A DNA stretch of 64,000 nt, taken from positions 62,001 through 126,000 of the forward strand of contig NZ_JAKUML010000001.1 in the NCBI RefSeq assembly GCF_022601685.1, written 5' to 3'. Of the stretch, positions 1 to 10,060 are shown piece after piece (within the stretch, counting starts at the first letter, position 1; each line of letters opens with the position of its first letter). The DNA is from Acinetobacter sedimenti (lineage in GTDB: Bacteria; Pseudomonadota; Gammaproteobacteria; Pseudomonadales; Moraxellaceae). The translations under genes and the position numbers were made by a program. The notes under the pieces are model-generated. The model ran no database searches, had not been told where the DNA came from, and saw only the letters and a list, made by a program, of their open reading frames with translations.

Positions 1-40
1 TTAAAATCCGTTAATGAACTTTCCAACAAAGAGTCTATTC

Positions 41-1168
41 ATGCAAGATGATATCACCCAAAGTCAAGATACGTATTGGATGCGTGAGGCTTTATCTCTT
101 GCAGGATCTGCACAATATCGCACTCGTCCAAATCCTGCGGTGGGCTGTGTCATTGTCAAAGATGGTCAGATCATTGGTCGTGGCGCAACTGCGCCAGTCG
201 GTGGCTCGCACGCCGAAGTGTTTGCTTTGGCACAAGCAGGTGAACATGCGAATGGCGCAACAGCTTATGTGACCTTAGAACCGTGTGCGCATTATGGACG
301 GACACCGCCGTGTGCAGAAGCATTGGTCAAGGCGAAAATTGCCCGTGTGGTGATTGCCACATTGGATCCGAATCCGCTAGTCGCTGGCAAAGGACAGCAG
401 ATTTTACAAGATGCAGGGATTCATACTACGGTCGGTATTTTAGAAAAAGAGTCTTTAGCACTCAATCAAGGCTTTATGAAAGTCATGTCGGGTGGCTTGC
501 CTTATGTGCGTTTGAAAGTTGCAGCGAGCCTAGATGGACGGACTGCAATGGCTTCGGGTGAGTCTAAATGGATCACAGGTGACGATGCTCGGCAGGATGT
601 ACAGCATTGGCGGGCGATCAGTGGTGCAGTGATTACAGGTGTAGATACCATTCTCGCTGATGATGCACAGCTTAATGTACGTCAATTGATCGATGCGGAA
701 ACAGGTGCAGAGATTGATTTAAACCAAGTCGTGCAACCCTATCGTGTCATTCTAGATCGACAAGTTCGCCTGCCACTCAGTGCACAGTTACTCAATCAGC
801 CAACCACGGTAATTGTGATGACGCCATATCGAGCAGAACTTGAAGCGTTGGGTGTGATACAATTGCCTGTCCAATCGCTGTCCGAACTATTACAAACCTT
901 GAAATCGCAATATCAAATCTATGATGTGTTGGTCGAATCTGGTGCGACATTGGCAACAAGTTTTCTTCGTGATGGTTTGGTCGATGAACTCATTCAATAC
1001 ATCGCGCCAAAATATCTCGGTCAATCGGCGCGTGCTTTGAATCAATTTGAATTCGATGAAATGCGTCAAAGTATTGATTTTGAATTGTTTGATGTCAAAC
1101 GGATTGGACAAGATATACGACTACGTCTCAAACCCATTGTAGGGAACTTCGAAAAACCACCTGCGTAG
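41..1168 (+). CDS. ribD: RibD, bifunctional riboflavin deaminase/reductase
   Basis: Catalyses two consecutive cytoplasmic steps of riboflavin synthesis: deamination of diaminohydroxyphosphoribosylaminopyrimidine and NADPH-dependent reduction of the ribosyl side chain. The N-terminal half carries the zinc-dependent deaminase signature (HAEVFAL, then PCAHYGRTPPC); the C-terminal half is the reductase (KVAASLDGRTAMASGESKWI). The ATG at 41 is preferred because an AGAG lies just upstream and the next residues fit the usual RibD beginning; an in-frame ATG at 14 would add nine residues. About 375 aa, normal for the family. It is co-directional with ribE downstream, but a DNA methyltransferase gene separates them. 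The stop codon lies inside the left arm of an inverted repeat. Confidence 0.95.
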   Translation: MQDDITQSQDTYWMREALSLAGSAQYRTRPNPAVGCVIVKDGQIIGRGATAPVGGSHAEVFALAQAGEHANGATAYVTLEPCAHYGRTPPCAEALVKAKIARVVIATLDPNPLVAGKGQQILQDAGIHTTVGILEKESLALNQGFMKVMSGGLPYVRLKVAASLDGRTAMASGESKWITGDDARQDVQHWRAISGAVITGVDTILADDAQLNVRQLIDAETGAEIDLNQVVQPYRVILDRQVRLPLSAQLLNQPTTVIVMTPYRAELEALGVIQLPVQSLSELLQTLKSQYQIYDVLVESGATLATSFLRDGLVDELIQYIAPKYLGQSARALNQFEFDEMRQSIDFELFDVKRIGQDIRLRLKPIVGNFEKPPA

Positions 1169-1260
1169 GTAAATTTCTGCGTTGCTCCTTGCTCGCAATC
1201 CTCATGTACGTCATGTACACTGCGGTTGCTGTGCGAGGTGCGCCTTAAAATTTACACTAC
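1165..1260. repeat. 96-bp inverted-repeat element overlapping the ribD stop codon
   Basis: The ends are near-perfect inverted copies (GTAGGTAAATTT at 1165-1176 and AAATTTACACTAC at 1248-1260, one-base indel). The interior is a longer imperfect palindrome (CTCGCA near 1192, TGCGAG near 1231) centred on ATGTAC GTC ATGTAC at 1204-1218. The TAG of ribD is part of the left end. The size and architecture suggest a dispersed REP/MITE-like intergenic repeat. There is no coding capacity. Confidence 0.6.
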
Positions 1261-1338
1261 TCGCTAAGTTTTTAGAGGTTCCCTGTGAAAAAGCCTGTTT
1301 AAATTTCTCCCATTTGATTGTCGCTATTTGATTGTTCT

Positions 1339-2634
1339 ATGACCGCTGAAGTTTCCGTTTACCATAAACGTCGCCATGCTGCCCGTACCACGGATGAATA
1401 TTTGTTTCATCAGTTAGTGCCTTATTTGGGTAATAAACGGCGTTTATTGCATTTGATTTTGGAAGCGTTGGAACTCACTGGTACGCTTCAACCGAAAAAA
1501 GGCAAGTCTGCGCCGATCTTTGCTGATTTCTTTGCGGGTAGTGGCGTGGTATCACGTCTAGCACGACAAAATGGCTATCGTGTTATCGCCAATGATTGGG
1601 AGCCATATAGTCACGCCTTAAATCATGCGGTATTGTCCTGTGTGGAGGCGCCTGAATTTAAACAGCTGGGCGGTTATCAAGCGGCGATTGATTATCTCAA
1701 TCGGTTGCCTGCAGTCAAAGGGTGGGTGACGCACAATCTCTGTCCTCGTGATGACGATGTCTACGATCCGAGTCGAGATCGACTATTTTTCAAACGTCGC
1801 AACGGTATGCGCCTCGATGCCATGCGTCAGCAGATTGCCACATGGCAAGCGCAAGGTACGATTGATAGTGTGGAAATGAGTGCGCTCTTGTCACCCCTCC
1901 TTTATTCTGCAAGCTTTGTCAGCAATACCAGTGGCGTATTTAAAAGTTTTCATCATGGTTGGGGTGGCAAAACCAAAACCGCTTTGGAGCGGATTGATTC
2001 TCTATTACTGCTTTCGCCAAATAAATTCTGTGAAGTCGGCGATCCGAACCGCCCTGCGGCAGAAATGTGGTGCGTGGATGCACAGCATCTCGCCGATCAG
2101 ATGACAGGCTTTGAAGTGGATGTGGCATACCTCGATCCACCGTACAATCAACATGCTTATAGCAGTAATTATCATGTTTTGAATGCACTGACCATGTGGG
2201 ATCAAGTCGATTTACCATCGCCTGATACCAAAGGCTTTAAAAGTGGCATTGATCGTGCGTGGCGCAAAGAGCGTCCAAGTGCTTATAATTCCTCAAAATA
2301 TGCACAAGAAGCCTATGAGAAATTATTGGCAACCATCAATGCACGCTTTATCCTGACCAGCTATAGTACCGATGGTAATATTTCCCCTGTGGACTTGTTG
2401 CAAGCCAATTTGGCACGAGGTAAAGTCACGCTACTGACGCAAGATGTGCCACGTTATCGGGTCAGTAAACAGCGTCAGTCTGAGCGAGCGAGAGTGCTTG
2501 AGTTTATCGTGATTACTGATACCCATGCCAAGTCTGGTCCACCGTTACGTCAGCTCTTGGGGCAATTGCATCATTTTGCTGAACTCGGTGGGGTGGATAC
2601 CTCAGGCAGTAGCACGCAATTGGCATTGTGGTAG
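1339..2634 (+). CDS. Orphan adenine-specific DNA methyltransferase (D12/Dam-like class)
   Basis: A 431-aa protein with the N6-adenine methyltransferase motifs in the alpha-group order: PYLGNKRR near residues 28-35 (SAM-binding motif X), FADFFAGSGVVSR at 61-73 (motif I, SAM pocket) and the catalytic D266PPYN (motif IV). The insert between motifs I and IV carries NTSGVFKSFHHGWGGKT, which I take to be part of target recognition. The ATG at 1339 is preferred over an in-frame TTG at 1318; neither has a strong ribosome site. No restriction endonuclease or recombinase adjoins it, so it looks like an orphan methylase inserted between ribD and ribE. It probably methylates adenine in a specific site, but the recognition sequence cannot be read from the protein. 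GC and codon use are not obviously different from neighbours. Confidence 0.85.
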   Translation: MTAEVSVYHKRRHAARTTDEYLFHQLVPYLGNKRRLLHLILEALELTGTLQPKKGKSAPIFADFFAGSGVVSRLARQNGYRVIANDWEPYSHALNHAVLSCVEAPEFKQLGGYQAAIDYLNRLPAVKGWVTHNLCPRDDDVYDPSRDRLFFKRRNGMRLDAMRQQIATWQAQGTIDSVEMSALLSPLLYSASFVSNTSGVFKSFHHGWGGKTKTALERIDSLLLLSPNKFCEVGDPNRPAAEMWCVDAQHLADQMTGFEVDVAYLDPPYNQHAYSSNYHVLNALTMWDQVDLPSPDTKGFKSGIDRAWRKERPSAYNSSKYAQEAYEKLLATINARFILTSYSTDGNISPVDLLQANLARGKVTLLTQDVPRYRVSKQRQSERARVLEFIVITDTHAKSGPPLRQLLGQLHHFAELGGVDTSGSSTQLALW

Positions 2635-2739
2635 ATGTATTCTCGTCGTTAAATATGCGCTAAATTGAATGTACTTTAAATTCGGCAGTTCGCCCACATA
2701 TACAGCACATTCGCAAAGAAAAAATAAATAGGTCAATCT

Positions 2740-3399
2740 ATGTTTACAGGCATCATTGAAAGTGTTGGACAAGTGCAAAGTGTGCAACCCGTGGGCGGTG
2801 ACGTTCGCTTAAAAATTCAAACCAAACTGGATATGTCCGATGTGCATCTAGGCGATTCGATTGCCACCAATGGTATCTGCTTGACCGTGATTGAGTTTGG
2901 TGAAGATTGGTATGCGGCGGATGTGTCGAGAGAAAGTCTGCATCGCACCACACTTGGACAATGGAAAGCAGGGCAAACTGTCAATGTGGAAAAGGCGATG
3001 CTGCCAACCACACGTTTTGGCGGTCATATTGTCAGTGGTCATGTCGATGGACTGGGTGAAATTACCCTCGTACGTGAAGATGCACGTTCATTGTATTTTG
3101 AAGTGACTGCACCTGTGGAATTGGCAAAATATTTGGCGGAAAAAGGCTCGGTCACGGTAGATGGTATTAGTCTGACCATTAACCATCTGCGTGGCAATGT
3201 GATTAGTCTAAATTTGATTCCACACACCGCAGACCGCACCAATATTGGCTCTTGGAAACAAGGCACGCAAGTCAATCTTGAAGTCGATGTTTTGGCACGT
3301 TATATCGAGCGCTTGATGCTCGGAGATAAAGCCGCAGAGCAGACTGCGACTTCGAATATTAGCATGGACTTTCTAGCGCAAAATGGCTTTTTGAAATAA
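2740..3399 (+). CDS. ribE: Riboflavin synthase, alpha subunit
   Basis: Dismutates two molecules of 6,7-dimethyl-8-ribityllumazine to riboflavin and the pyrimidine substrate of lumazine synthase. The 219-aa protein begins with the hallmark MFTGIIE and shows the internal duplication of two lumazine-binding barrels; GGHIVSGHVDG marks the start of the second, and VTVDGISLTI repeats the first-barrel IATNGICLTV. Length is normal. It follows the methyltransferase after about 105 bases, so it may be read with ribD or from its own promoter. No FMN riboswitch fold is apparent upstream. Confidence 0.96.
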   Translation: MFTGIIESVGQVQSVQPVGGDVRLKIQTKLDMSDVHLGDSIATNGICLTVIEFGEDWYAADVSRESLHRTTLGQWKAGQTVNVEKAMLPTTRFGGHIVSGHVDGLGEITLVREDARSLYFEVTAPVELAKYLAEKGSVTVDGISLTINHLRGNVISLNLIPHTADRTNIGSWKQGTQVNLEVDVLARYIERLMLGDKAAEQTATSNISMDFLAQNGFLK

Positions 3400-3518
3400 G
3401 CCTAAAGTCTAGTCTAAAAGCCCGAAAAGTACGACAAAAGCCTAATGTCCATGTTGTCTTATACAGCCTAAGCTAATTGAATAGTGGTTTTGGTTTGATT
3501 GCTTGTTTTAGGCTGTAT

Positions 3519-3698
3519 ATGATGATGCGACGAGTTCTTTATATCTGTACTTTTAGCTTGATTTTTTTCTTGCTCGCATTGCTGATTTTACAATTTGGCT
3601 TCTCTGAAGCATTACCAATCAGTTTGCTGGGTGGTTGTTTGGGTTGGGCTTTGGCTGAGTTTCAACGTGAAGTCCAAGCAAAGAAGAAAACTCGGTAA
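3519..3698 (+). CDS. Small membrane protein, function unknown
   Basis: A 59-residue ORF starting MMMRRVLYI. It has one long hydrophobic helix (about residues 6-28), a second short hydrophobic stretch (33-47) and a basic tail (EVQAKKKTR). TAGG lies about eight bases before the chosen ATG at 3519; a TTG at 3477 would add a non-hydrophobic leader and is less likely. It ends just before a hairpin terminator. Family not recognised; probably a conserved small inner-membrane protein. Confidence 0.6.
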   Translation: MMMRRVLYICTFSLIFFLLALLILQFGFSEALPISLLGGCLGWALAEFQREVQAKKKTR

Positions 3699-3726
3699 TT
3701 TGAATATTCTGTACATTGCAAAAGAA

Positions 3727-3760
3727 ATGCGCATCGCATCGAAACTGTGCGCTTTTTTTC
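3727..3760 (+). terminator. Rho-independent terminator after the small membrane protein
   Basis: GCGCA at 3729-3733 pairs with TGCGC at 3748-3752 and is followed by seven T at 3753-3759. The opposite strand reads an imperfect T-rich run, so it may also serve the convergent lipoprotein gene ending at 3791. Confidence 0.6.
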
Positions 3761-3790
3761 TAGATCGAATTACGTTTTAACTTTTAAAAA

Positions 3791-4198
3791 TTATTGCGCT
3801 GTTGCAGTCGGAATATCGGCATTTTGATCTTCATTTGATTCAGGCATTTTCGCCATACAGGCTTGATATTTACCAGCTTTAAAGTCTTCCATTGCTTTTT
3901 CTTTATCATCTTGTTGATCAAAAGCTGGGCTTTGATGTGCTTGTTTGACCAATGTCATGAGCATATCACGCTCTACACCTGCTTGGATTTTTTCAACATG
4001 TTCAATGGCTTGTTGTTCTGTCACTTGATGTTGACGATCCGACATGATGTTGTAGGCAGCAGACTGATAAGTGATACAGAATCGTTGCCATTTTTCTTCT
4101 GCGGTCATCGGTTTGCGTTCACTGCATGCGCTGAATAAAAACAGTGCGGAACACATCAATAGGATGACTTGGGAAGATGTTTTAAGCGATGTAAACAT
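3791..4198 (-). CDS. Putative lipoprotein, function unknown
   Basis: A 135-aa protein. Starting at the ATG at 4198, it has a basic start, a hydrophobic core (VILLMCSALFLF) and a lipobox-like FSAC ending at Cys25, so it should be lipidated and exported. The mature part is charged and helical (AEEKWQRFCITYQSAAYNIMSDRQ), with two further cysteines. The reading frame continues upstream to 4387, but that part is basic, cysteine-rich and overlaps the avtA promoter region, so it is not counted. No family with a known function is recognised. Convergent with the small membrane protein and divergent from avtA. Confidence 0.75.
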   Translation of the reverse strand: MFTSLKTSSQVILLMCSALFLFSACSERKPMTAEEKWQRFCITYQSAAYNIMSDRQHQVTEQQAIEHVEKIQAGVERDMLMTLVKQAHQSPAFDQQDDKEKAMEDFKAGKYQACMAKMPESNEDQNADIPTATAQ

Positions 4199-4311
4199 GT
4201 TGGTATTGCCAAAATGAGAAAATAATCGTGATTTTAGAGCATCGTTATATAGATGAGCAAATTTATGGCAAATTTTAAAAGTAAATTGTAGAAAAACTGA
4301 CAGGGTGAAAT

Positions 4312-4321
4312 TTGCTATAAT
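4312..4321 (+). promoter_or_regulatory. Extended -10 promoter for avtA
   Basis: TTTGC immediately precedes TATAAT at 4316-4321, giving an extended -10 element (TGC TATAAT) about 54 bases before the avtA ATG. The -35 match is poor, as is usual for extended -10 promoters. Confidence 0.5.
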
Positions 4322-4374
4322 TCGTCTTTTATTTTTAGCGAAACGTGCGAATAGCACATGACAGAAGAAACAGC

Positions 4375-5664
4375 ATGAACTTTTCAAATTTTGGGCAGAA
4401 ATTTATTCAACCGTCAGGTATTTCCCAACTTATGGATGATCTTGGCGATGCCTTAAAAAGTGAACAACCGATAAATATGCTCGGTGGTGGCAATCCTGCA
4501 CGTATTGATGCAGTGAATCGTGCATTTCTAGCAGTGTACAAGTCGCTTGCTGAGGGTGAGTTGGGTTCGACGGCGATTGAAAATATTGGTAATTACTCCA
4601 ATCCCAAAGGTGATGCAAAATTTATTAATGCTTTGGTGGATTTCCTCAATCGACACTATGATTGGGGAATTACTAAAGACCATATTGCACTGACCAATGG
4701 CTCACAAAATGCGTTTTTTTACTTATTTAATCTATTTGGTGGGCAGTTCGCCGATGGTAAAGATAAGTCAATTTTGTTGCCACTTGCGCCTGAATATATT
4801 GGTTATAGCGATGTACATATCGCAGGAAAACACTTTGTTGCGGTAAAGCCGATCATCGAAGATAGCGAATACAATGGCGAGCCAGGCTTCTTTAAATATC
4901 ATGTCGATTTTGATGCCTTAAACAATTTACCTGAATTAAAACAAGGAAAAATTGGTGCAATTTGCTGTTCACGTCCAACTAACCCAACAGGGAACGTGCT
5001 GACTGATGAGGAAATGGCGAAGCTCTCTGATTTGGCAAAAGCACATGATATTCCACTGATTATTGATAATGCTTATGGCATGCCATTTCCCAACATTATC
5101 CATACTGAAGCCAAACTGACTTGGGACGATCACAGTATTTTGTGTATGAGTTTGTCGAAAATTGGTCTGCCAGGAACGCGTACAGGCATCATTGTGGCAG
5201 ATCCAATGGTGGTTTCTGCGGTCAGCGCAATGAATGCAATTGTCAATCTTTCACCGACACGCTTTGGTACGGCGATTGCGACACCGTTACTTGAAAGTGA
5301 TGAATTAAAACGTCTTGCTGATGAGGAAATTCAACCTTTTTATCAAGCCAAAGTCAACTTTGCGGTATCGTGTTTGAAAAAAGAACTCGGCAATTATCCA
5401 ATGAAAATTCATCAACCTGAAGGGGCGATTTTCCTGTGGATTTGGTTTCAGGATTTACCGATCAATACCGTGGAGCTGTATCAACGCTTAAAGGCGAAAA
5501 ATACCTTGATCATTCCTAGTGAACATTTTTTCCCAGGGATTGATACTGCAGCTTACAGCCATGCACATGAATGTATTCGTATGAGCATTGCACAAGATGA
5601 TGCGACCTTAGAGAACGGCATTGCGGTGATTGGTGAAGTGGTGCGTGGCTTATATGGTCAATAG
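4375..5664 (+). CDS. avtA: Valine--pyruvate aminotransferase AvtA
   Basis: PLP-dependent fold-type I transaminase that interconverts valine and alanine with their 2-oxo acids, a side route of branched-chain amino acid synthesis. The 429-aa protein shows the AvtA start (SNFGQKFIQPSGISQLMDDLG), the substrate loop NMLGGGNPA, CCSRPTNPTGNV, the DNAYGMPFP segment binding the PLP ring, and the Schiff-base lysine K262 in MSLSKIGLPGTRTG. The start at 4375 has GAAGAA upstream; the ORF extends to 4345 without support. Single-gene unit between a divergent lipoprotein gene and fadBA. Confidence 0.93.
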   Translation: MNFSNFGQKFIQPSGISQLMDDLGDALKSEQPINMLGGGNPARIDAVNRAFLAVYKSLAEGELGSTAIENIGNYSNPKGDAKFINALVDFLNRHYDWGITKDHIALTNGSQNAFFYLFNLFGGQFADGKDKSILLPLAPEYIGYSDVHIAGKHFVAVKPIIEDSEYNGEPGFFKYHVDFDALNNLPELKQGKIGAICCSRPTNPTGNVLTDEEMAKLSDLAKAHDIPLIIDNAYGMPFPNIIHTEAKLTWDDHSILCMSLSKIGLPGTRTGIIVADPMVVSAVSAMNAIVNLSPTRFGTAIATPLLESDELKRLADEEIQPFYQAKVNFAVSCLKKELGNYPMKIHQPEGAIFLWIWFQDLPINTVELYQRLKAKNTLIIPSEHFFPGIDTAAYSHAHECIRMSIAQDDATLENGIAVIGEVVRGLYGQ

Positions 5665-5703
5665 GGTAAGTAATTGTGTTAGTGAATCCTATCGATAGAT
5701 TTC

Positions 5704-5741
5704 AATCATATGATTCAAGCTTATTGATGACGCTTGCGTCA
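5704..5741. promoter_or_regulatory. Two palindromes upstream of fadBA, candidate operators
   Basis: AATCATATGATT (5704-5715) and TGACGCTTGCGTCA (5728-5741) are both perfect palindromes, 12 bases apart, in the 199-base gap before fadB. They do not match a fatty-acid regulator box that I can name with certainty, but their position suggests repressor binding upstream of the operon. Confidence 0.4.
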
Positions 5742-5863
5742 CGCCTTGATACAACTTGTATTTTAACTTTTAGATATAGTTAGCGTAAGATGTGCAAAGC
5801 GTCATGCGCCCTGCGTATGGCAGTGAATTTCAACATAAGTCCTCCAAAACAAGGAGATCAGGC

Positions 5864-8017
5864 ATGATCCACAATGGCAATGCCATTACCGTCCAATTAC
5901 TTTCGGATGGAATTGCAGAACTACGCTTTGATTTACAGGGCGAGTCAGTAAACAAATTCAATAATGTCACTATGCAAGACCTCAAGGCTGCGACTGACGC
6001 GATCAAAGCGAACAGTGAAGTGAAAGGTTTGATCGTGACCAGTGGTAAACCAGTATTCATCGTGGGTGCGGACATCACTGAGTTTGGTGCTTACTTCTCT
6101 TCAGGTGCAGAAAAAATTGCAGACATCACCATGGATGCGCATGCGATTTTCAATGCTTTCGAAGATTTGGATATTCCAAAAGTGGTTGCGATCAATGGTA
6201 TCGCTTTGGGCGGTGGTTTTGAACTTTGCTTGGCATGTGACTACCGTATTATGTCTACAGCTGCGCAAGTTGGTCTGCCTGAAGTTAAACTGGGTATCTT
6301 CCCAGGTTACGGCGGTACAGTACGTTTGACGCGTGTGATCGGTATCGACAATGCACTTGAGTGGATTGGTACAGGCGCACAAAAAAAACCTGCAGCTGCA
6401 CTGAAAGATGGCGCAGTTGATGCGGTGGTTGCACCTGAGCAACTGCAAGATGCAGCGATCGACTTGGTGAAAAAAGCACTTTCTGGCAAGCTTGATTGGA
6501 AAGCAAAACGTCAAGAAAAACTTGATCCAGTGAAATTGAACCAAATCGAACAAATGATGGCGTTCAACTCAGCGAAAGGTGTAGTCCTTGCAAAAGCAAA
6601 TCCTGCACAATATCCTGCGCCAAAACTTGCGATTGACTCAATCCAAACCTCTGCAAACCAAACACGTGACGAAGCAGTAAAAACCGAAGCGAAATTCTTT
6701 GGTCAAGCAGCATCTACGCCACAAGCAGAAGCATTGATTGGTCTATTCTTAAATGACCAATTGGTGAAAAAGACGTCTAAAAAATATGAGCAAGGTGCGC
6801 ATCCTGTAAACCAAGCGGCTGTACTAGGTGCGGGTATCATGGGTGGCGGTATTGCTTACCAAGCGGCAAGCAAAGGCACACCAATTATCATGAAAGATAT
6901 TGGTAATCCACAGCTTGCATTGGGTATGAAAGAAGCGAATGGCTTACTCACGAAGCAAGTTAGCCGTAAGAAAATTAAACCTGAACAGATGGGTGATACC
7001 CTTGCACGTATCCGTCCGACATTGAGCTATGACGAGTTCAAAGAAGTCGATATCGTGATCGAAGCGGTGACTGAAAATCCAAAAGTCAAAGGCATTGTAC
7101 TTGCTGAAACTGAGAAAAATGTTCGTGACAATACGATCATTGCTTCAAATACTTCAACAATTTCAATCACACGTTTGGCTGAAAACCTACAACGTCCTGA
7201 AAACTTTGTCGGTATGCACTTCTTTAACCCAGTACACATGATGCCATTGGTAGAAGTGATCCGTGGTGAGAAGACTTCGGCTGAAGCGATTGCGACCACA
7301 GTTGTTCTTGCGCAAAAAATGGGTAAAACCCCAATCGTTGTCAACGACTGCCCAGGTTTCCTTGTAAACCGTGTATTGTTCCCTTACTTTGGTGCGTTTG
7401 ACCTTCTTCTGAAAGATGGTGCAGACTTCCAACAAGTGGACAAAGTGATGGAAAAATTCGGCTGGCCTATGGGTCCTGCATACTTGATCGACGTAGTTGG
7501 TATCGACACGGGTGTTCATGGTGCAGAAGTGATGGCGGAAGGTTTCCCTGATCGTATGAAGCCTGACTTCAAAGGTGCGATTGAAATCATGTATGAAAAC
7601 AAACGTCTTGGTCAAAAGAATGACGTTGGTTTCTACAAGTATGAGCTTGATCGTAAAGGCAAGAAAGCCAAGACAATTGATCCAACAGCGTATGAGCTTG
7701 TGGCATCAATGGCGACGACTGAAAAGCACGAGTTTGATAACCAAGAAATCATTGATCGTATGATGCTGACTTTCTGTAACGAAACTGTTCGTTGCTTAGA
7801 AGACAACATCGTAGCGACTGCAGCAGAAGCAGATATGGCGATGATCATGGGTGTAGGCTTCCCGCCATTCCGTGGTGGTCCATGTCGTTACATCGATCAA
7901 ACAGGTGTTGCTGAATATGTTGCGCTTTGCGACAAATATGCACACTTAGGTAAGGCTTATGAAGCGCCACAAATGTTGCGTGACATGGCTGCAAACAACA
8001 AAAAATTCTACGGTTAA
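5864..8017 (+). CDS. fadB: FadB, multifunctional fatty-acid oxidation alpha subunit
   Basis: Carries enoyl-CoA hydratase, isomerase and L-3-hydroxyacyl-CoA dehydrogenase activities of aerobic beta-oxidation; it forms an alpha2beta2 complex with FadA. 717 aa. The N-terminal crotonase domain (about 1-190) has [10 protein letters not shown] and [19 protein letters not shown]; the NAD-binding domain begins with GAGIMGGG at 322-329 and continues with [19 protein letters not shown]; the C-terminal helical domain has [12 protein letters not shown] clear AAGGAG precedes the ATG at 5864, which settles the start against an upstream in-frame codon at 5792. fadA follows after 12 bases. Confidence 0.97.
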   Translation: MIHNGNAITVQLLSDGIAELRFDLQGESVNKFNNVTMQDLKAATDAIKANSEVKGLIVTSGKPVFIVGADITEFGAYFSSGAEKIADITMDAHAIFNAFEDLDIPKVVAINGIALGGGFELCLACDYRIMSTAAQVGLPEVKLGIFPGYGGTVRLTRVIGIDNALEWIGTGAQKKPAAALKDGAVDAVVAPEQLQDAAIDLVKKALSGKLDWKAKRQEKLDPVKLNQIEQMMAFNSAKGVVLAKANPAQYPAPKLAIDSIQTSANQTRDEAVKTEAKFFGQAASTPQAEALIGLFLNDQLVKKTSKKYEQGAHPVNQAAVLGAGIMGGGIAYQAASKGTPIIMKDIGNPQLALGMKEANGLLTKQVSRKKIKPEQMGDTLARIRPTLSYDEFKEVDIVIEAVTENPKVKGIVLAETEKNVRDNTIIASNTSTISITRLAENLQRPENFVGMHFFNPVHMMPLVEVIRGEKTSAEAIATTVVLAQKMGKTPIVVNDCPGFLVNRVLFPYFGAFDLLLKDGADFQQVDKVMEKFGWPMGPAYLIDVVGIDTGVHGAEVMAEGFPDRMKPDFKGAIEIMYENKRLGQKNDVGFYKYELDRKGKKAKTIDPTAYELVASMATTEKHEFDNQEIIDRMMLTFCNETVRCLEDNIVATAAEADMAMIMGVGFPPFRGGPCRYIDQTGVAEYVALCDKYAHLGKAYEAPQMLRDMAANNKKFYG

Positions 8018-8029
8018 GGAGCAACGTGA

Positions 8030-9202
<1,173 letters not shown>

Positions 9203-9221
9203 TTGTTAAATTAAACTTGTT

Positions 9222-9252
9222 AAAAATCCCCGCCGAGTGCGGGGATTTTTTT
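9222..9252 (+). terminator. Terminator of fadBA
   Basis: AAATCCCCGC and GCGGGGATTT form a GC-rich stem around the loop CGAGT and are followed by a T run. The reverse strand has an A/T-rich flank, so it may also stop transcription from the convergent gene ending at 9281. Confidence 0.9.
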
Positions 9253-9280
9253 GAAATGTAAAATATGAGCGTAAAAACCA

Positions 9281-9814
9281 CTAACGGTTGTTGAAACTAT
9301 CTCTTAGCTGTTGTTGTAGTCTGATTAGGTCACCATTTTTATTAAGCTCATTTACGATATTTTGATTAAAGTTGATTTCCATCGTGCCATTACGAATAGT
9401 GTCAATATTATTGCGATTGATGTCTAAGGTATTGAGTATTTCAAAAGCGCCATTCGTTGGGTCGGATGATTGAAAGCCACTAGCAACTGCTAAAATATAT
9501 TGTTGTAAAAATGGTGAATACTGGCTCATATCAGGTATGACGGTATTGGGAATATAGTTCATCGCAATACCGGCATTCTCACTGATTTCCTTATTTTGCA
9601 TATCAGTTTCGAGCTTATAGATTTTATGGCTCAGCGCTTCTTTGACATCTTCATCTTCTTGATAAGGAAGAATACCAACATCTTCTTCACGAAGCTCTTC
9701 TTCTGCCATGACGGTAATCGTCGGGAGTGAAATAACGTCACTTGCTTGTACCATCAAGGGGAAGCCCAGTGAGGATAATAGAATGAAGGATGGAGAAAAT
9801 TTTAAAAATTTCAT
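9281..9814 (-). CDS. Secreted protein of unknown function with a TonB-box-like N-terminus
   Basis: A 177-aa protein with a clear signal peptide (MKFLKFSPSFILLSSLGF, cleavage probably after MVQA at about residue 24) and GGAG seven bases before its ATG. The mature start, LPTITVMAEEELREEDVG, resembles the TonB-box region of TonB-dependent outer-membrane receptors, but no plug or barrel follows. The remainder is acidic and then Asn-rich (NRNNIDTIRNGTMEINFNQN). No other family is recognised. It stands alone between the fadBA terminator and the frnE-like gene. Probably periplasmic or surface-associated. Confidence 0.7.
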   Translation of the reverse strand: MKFLKFSPSFILLSSLGFPLMVQASDVISLPTITVMAEEELREEDVGILPYQEDEDVKEALSHKIYKLETDMQNKEISENAGIAMNYIPNTVIPDMSQYSPFLQQYILAVASGFQSSDPTNGAFEILNTLDINRNNIDTIRNGTMEINFNQNIVNELNKNGDLIRLQQQLRDSFNNR

Positions 9815-10060
9815 TGGCTTGCTCCAAATTCAACTTTCCATATATACGGAAAAAAGTTGAATCAATCAAAAGCGATAATATATTTAGCCTACATCAAAGT
9901 GATGTGAAATATTGTATAGCTCTGATAAGCGGTAAATTCAAAAGATTACAACAACTAAATAATACTTAGGTGTTTGGGGAGATATTCTCTCCCGTAAATA
10001 CCCTTTAAAAACTAAATTTCAACCCTATTTACAGCCTAACAATGAGATTTGAGAAAAGTC

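Noticed and set aside
2640..2739. FMN riboswitch upstream of ribE
   Set aside because: The 105-base gap is too short and does not show the conserved RFN helices.
6101..6553. 150-codon ORF opposite fadB
   Set aside because: Lies wholly inside the well-identified fadB in antisense, Cys/His-rich composition, no family match.
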